Part shown: positions 63,286-64,000 of the stretch, piece by piece
Layout: each line of letters begins with the position of its first letter
How positions within the stretch are numbered: the first letter of the stretch is position 1
Assembly (NCBI RefSeq): GCF_030814315.1
Contig: NZ_JAUSUV010000001.1
Coordinates: forward strand, 62,001 to 126,000
Reading direction: 5' to 3'
DNA from: Croceifilum oryzae
GTDB lineage: Bacteria; Bacillota; Bacilli; Thermoactinomycetales; Thermoactinomycetaceae
Length of the DNA stretch: 64,000 nt
Position numbers and translations under genes: made by a program
The notes under the pieces: generated by a model
Seen by the model: the letters and a program-made list of their open reading frames with translations, nothing else
The model's database searches: none
Told to the model about the DNA's origin: nothing

Positions 63286-64000
63286 ATGCGCACTCCAATC
63301 ATAGCAGGAAATTGGAAAATGCATAAAACGGTTAATGAAGCCGTTCAATATATAGAAACCATCCAATCCAATCAACTCCCACAAGATGTAGAAGCGGTGA
63401 TTTGCGCGCCGTTTCTCACTCTACACACACTACAAGACAAGCTAGCGGGTAGTTCGATCGGGCTGGGAGCACAAAATGCTCATTGGGAAAAAGAAGGGGC
63501 ATACACAGGAGAAGTAAGTGTTCATATGCTCCAAGACCTCGGAGTTGGTTATGTGATCTTAGGTCACTCTGAACGCCGTACCTATTTTGCGGAAACGTGC
63601 GAACAAGTGAATAAGAAGACAATAGCGGCTCTAAATGCGGGAATCATCCCGATTGTCTGTGTAGGTGAAACCATTCAAGAACGTGAAAGTGGACGTACTT
63701 TTGAAGTCGTTTCTTCTCAAGTAAAAAAAGCGTTAAAAGGAATTGCTTCTAATGAATTACATAAAGTGGTTCTCGCATATGAGCCTGTTTGGGCGATCGG
63801 AACAGGTAGGGCCTCCTCAGCAAATGATGCGGAAGAAGTGATTGCCTATATCCGTAAAACGTTGATGAGTGAGTTTGGTACAGCGGTTGCCGAGCAAATA
63901 CGAATCCAATACGGTGGCAGTGTGAAACCAGAAAATATTGCTACTTACATGGCAGAGCCTAATATTGATGGAGCTCTTGTCGGCGGTGCGGCACTAGACC
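63286..64000 (+). CDS. tpiA: triosephosphate isomerase, 3' end cut by the window
   Basis: A reading frame of 238 codons that runs off the window end, so the last residues are missing. It interconverts DHAP and GAP. The N-terminal catalytic Lys (AGNWKMHKT), His in ILGHSERR (about 95), Glu in AYEPVWAIGTG (about 165) and the phosphate loops IQYGGSV and GALVGGAAL are present. ATG 63286 is chosen (AGGTGAT upstream); ATG 63277 is an in-frame alternative. It belongs to the cggR-gapA-pgk-tpi operon. Confidence 0.97.
   Translation, partial: MRTPIIAGNWKMHKTVNEAVQYIETIQSNQLPQDVEAVICAPFLTLHTLQDKLAGSSIGLGAQNAHWEKEGAYTGEVSVHMLQDLGVGYVILGHSERRTYFAETCEQVNKKTIAALNAGIIPIVCVGETIQERESGRTFEVVSSQVKKALKGIASNELHKVVLAYEPVWAIGTGRASSANDAEEVIAYIRKTLMSEFGTAVAEQIRIQYGGSVKPENIATYMAEPNIDGALVGGAALD

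Overview
The window is a chromosomal segment of a low- to mid-GC Bacillota genome, most likely Bacillales. The gene order follows one Bacillus subtilis arm closely: hpf-secA-prfB, ftsEX-ctpB-minJ-uvrBA, yvlD, hprK-lgt-yvoF, yvcD-rapZ-yvcK-whiA-crh, clpP, tRNA-Arg, sigL (rpoN), cggR-gapA-pgk-tpi. TTG and GTG starts are common and Shine-Dalgarno sites are strong. A Thermoactinomycetaceae-type host is possible but is not proven by the sequence. Region by region: 1-10540 carries a cold-shock gene, a double-GNAT acetyltransferase, hpf, a UDP-GlcNAc 2-epimerase/glycosyltransferase pair inserted before secA, secA, prfB with its programmed +1 frameshift, an enoyl-CoA hydratase and a one-pass membrane protein. 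10575-13971 is a compact operon under a yybP-ykoY (manganese) riboswitch: TerC-type transporter, small acidic lipoprotein, glutathionylspermidine-synthase-like ATP-grasp ligase, DUF350 membrane protein and an unrecognised protein. This is the best candidate here for a poorly described system. 13944-15771 (minus) has a deacetylase lipoprotein and CorA. 16183-25278 is a cell-envelope/division block: ftsEX, four consecutive coiled-coil plus M23 (LytM) hydrolases, a CtpB-type S41 protease and MinJ. uvrBA follows behind a LexA box. Accessory block 30488-37891 holds gnd, yvlD, four paralogous LPKTA-anchored surface proteins with a class D-like sortase among them, and a small uncertain ORF. The surface genes share a promoter-like element with nearly fixed spacing and related terminators, so they look like a co-regulated, duplicated family. 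37892-52006 returns to conserved order: PucR-type regulator, MsmX/UgpC-type ATPase, hprK, lgt, yvoF, pyrD, a Ham1-like phosphatase, a HisH-like protein lacking the glutaminase cysteine, YIP1, prs, a TPR protein, a thioredoxin, rapZ, yvcK, whiA and an HPr-like protein that keeps its histidine. 52061-57826 holds clpP behind a perfect CtsR box, a polysaccharide deacetylase, a prolyl-4-hydroxylase-like oxygenase, a class A PBP whose transpeptidase motifs look degenerate, acpP and tRNA-Arg(CCG). 58062-64000 holds rpoN, an unexplained GC-richer intergenic stretch, a cre-like site, a CggR operator and the glycolytic operon cggR-gapA-pgk-tpiA; tpiA is cut by the window end. Carbon control recurs across the window (hprK, HPr/Crh, yvcK, cre, CggR), as do cell-wall growth and protein export (secA, ftsEX, M23 enzymes, PBP, sortase, lgt).
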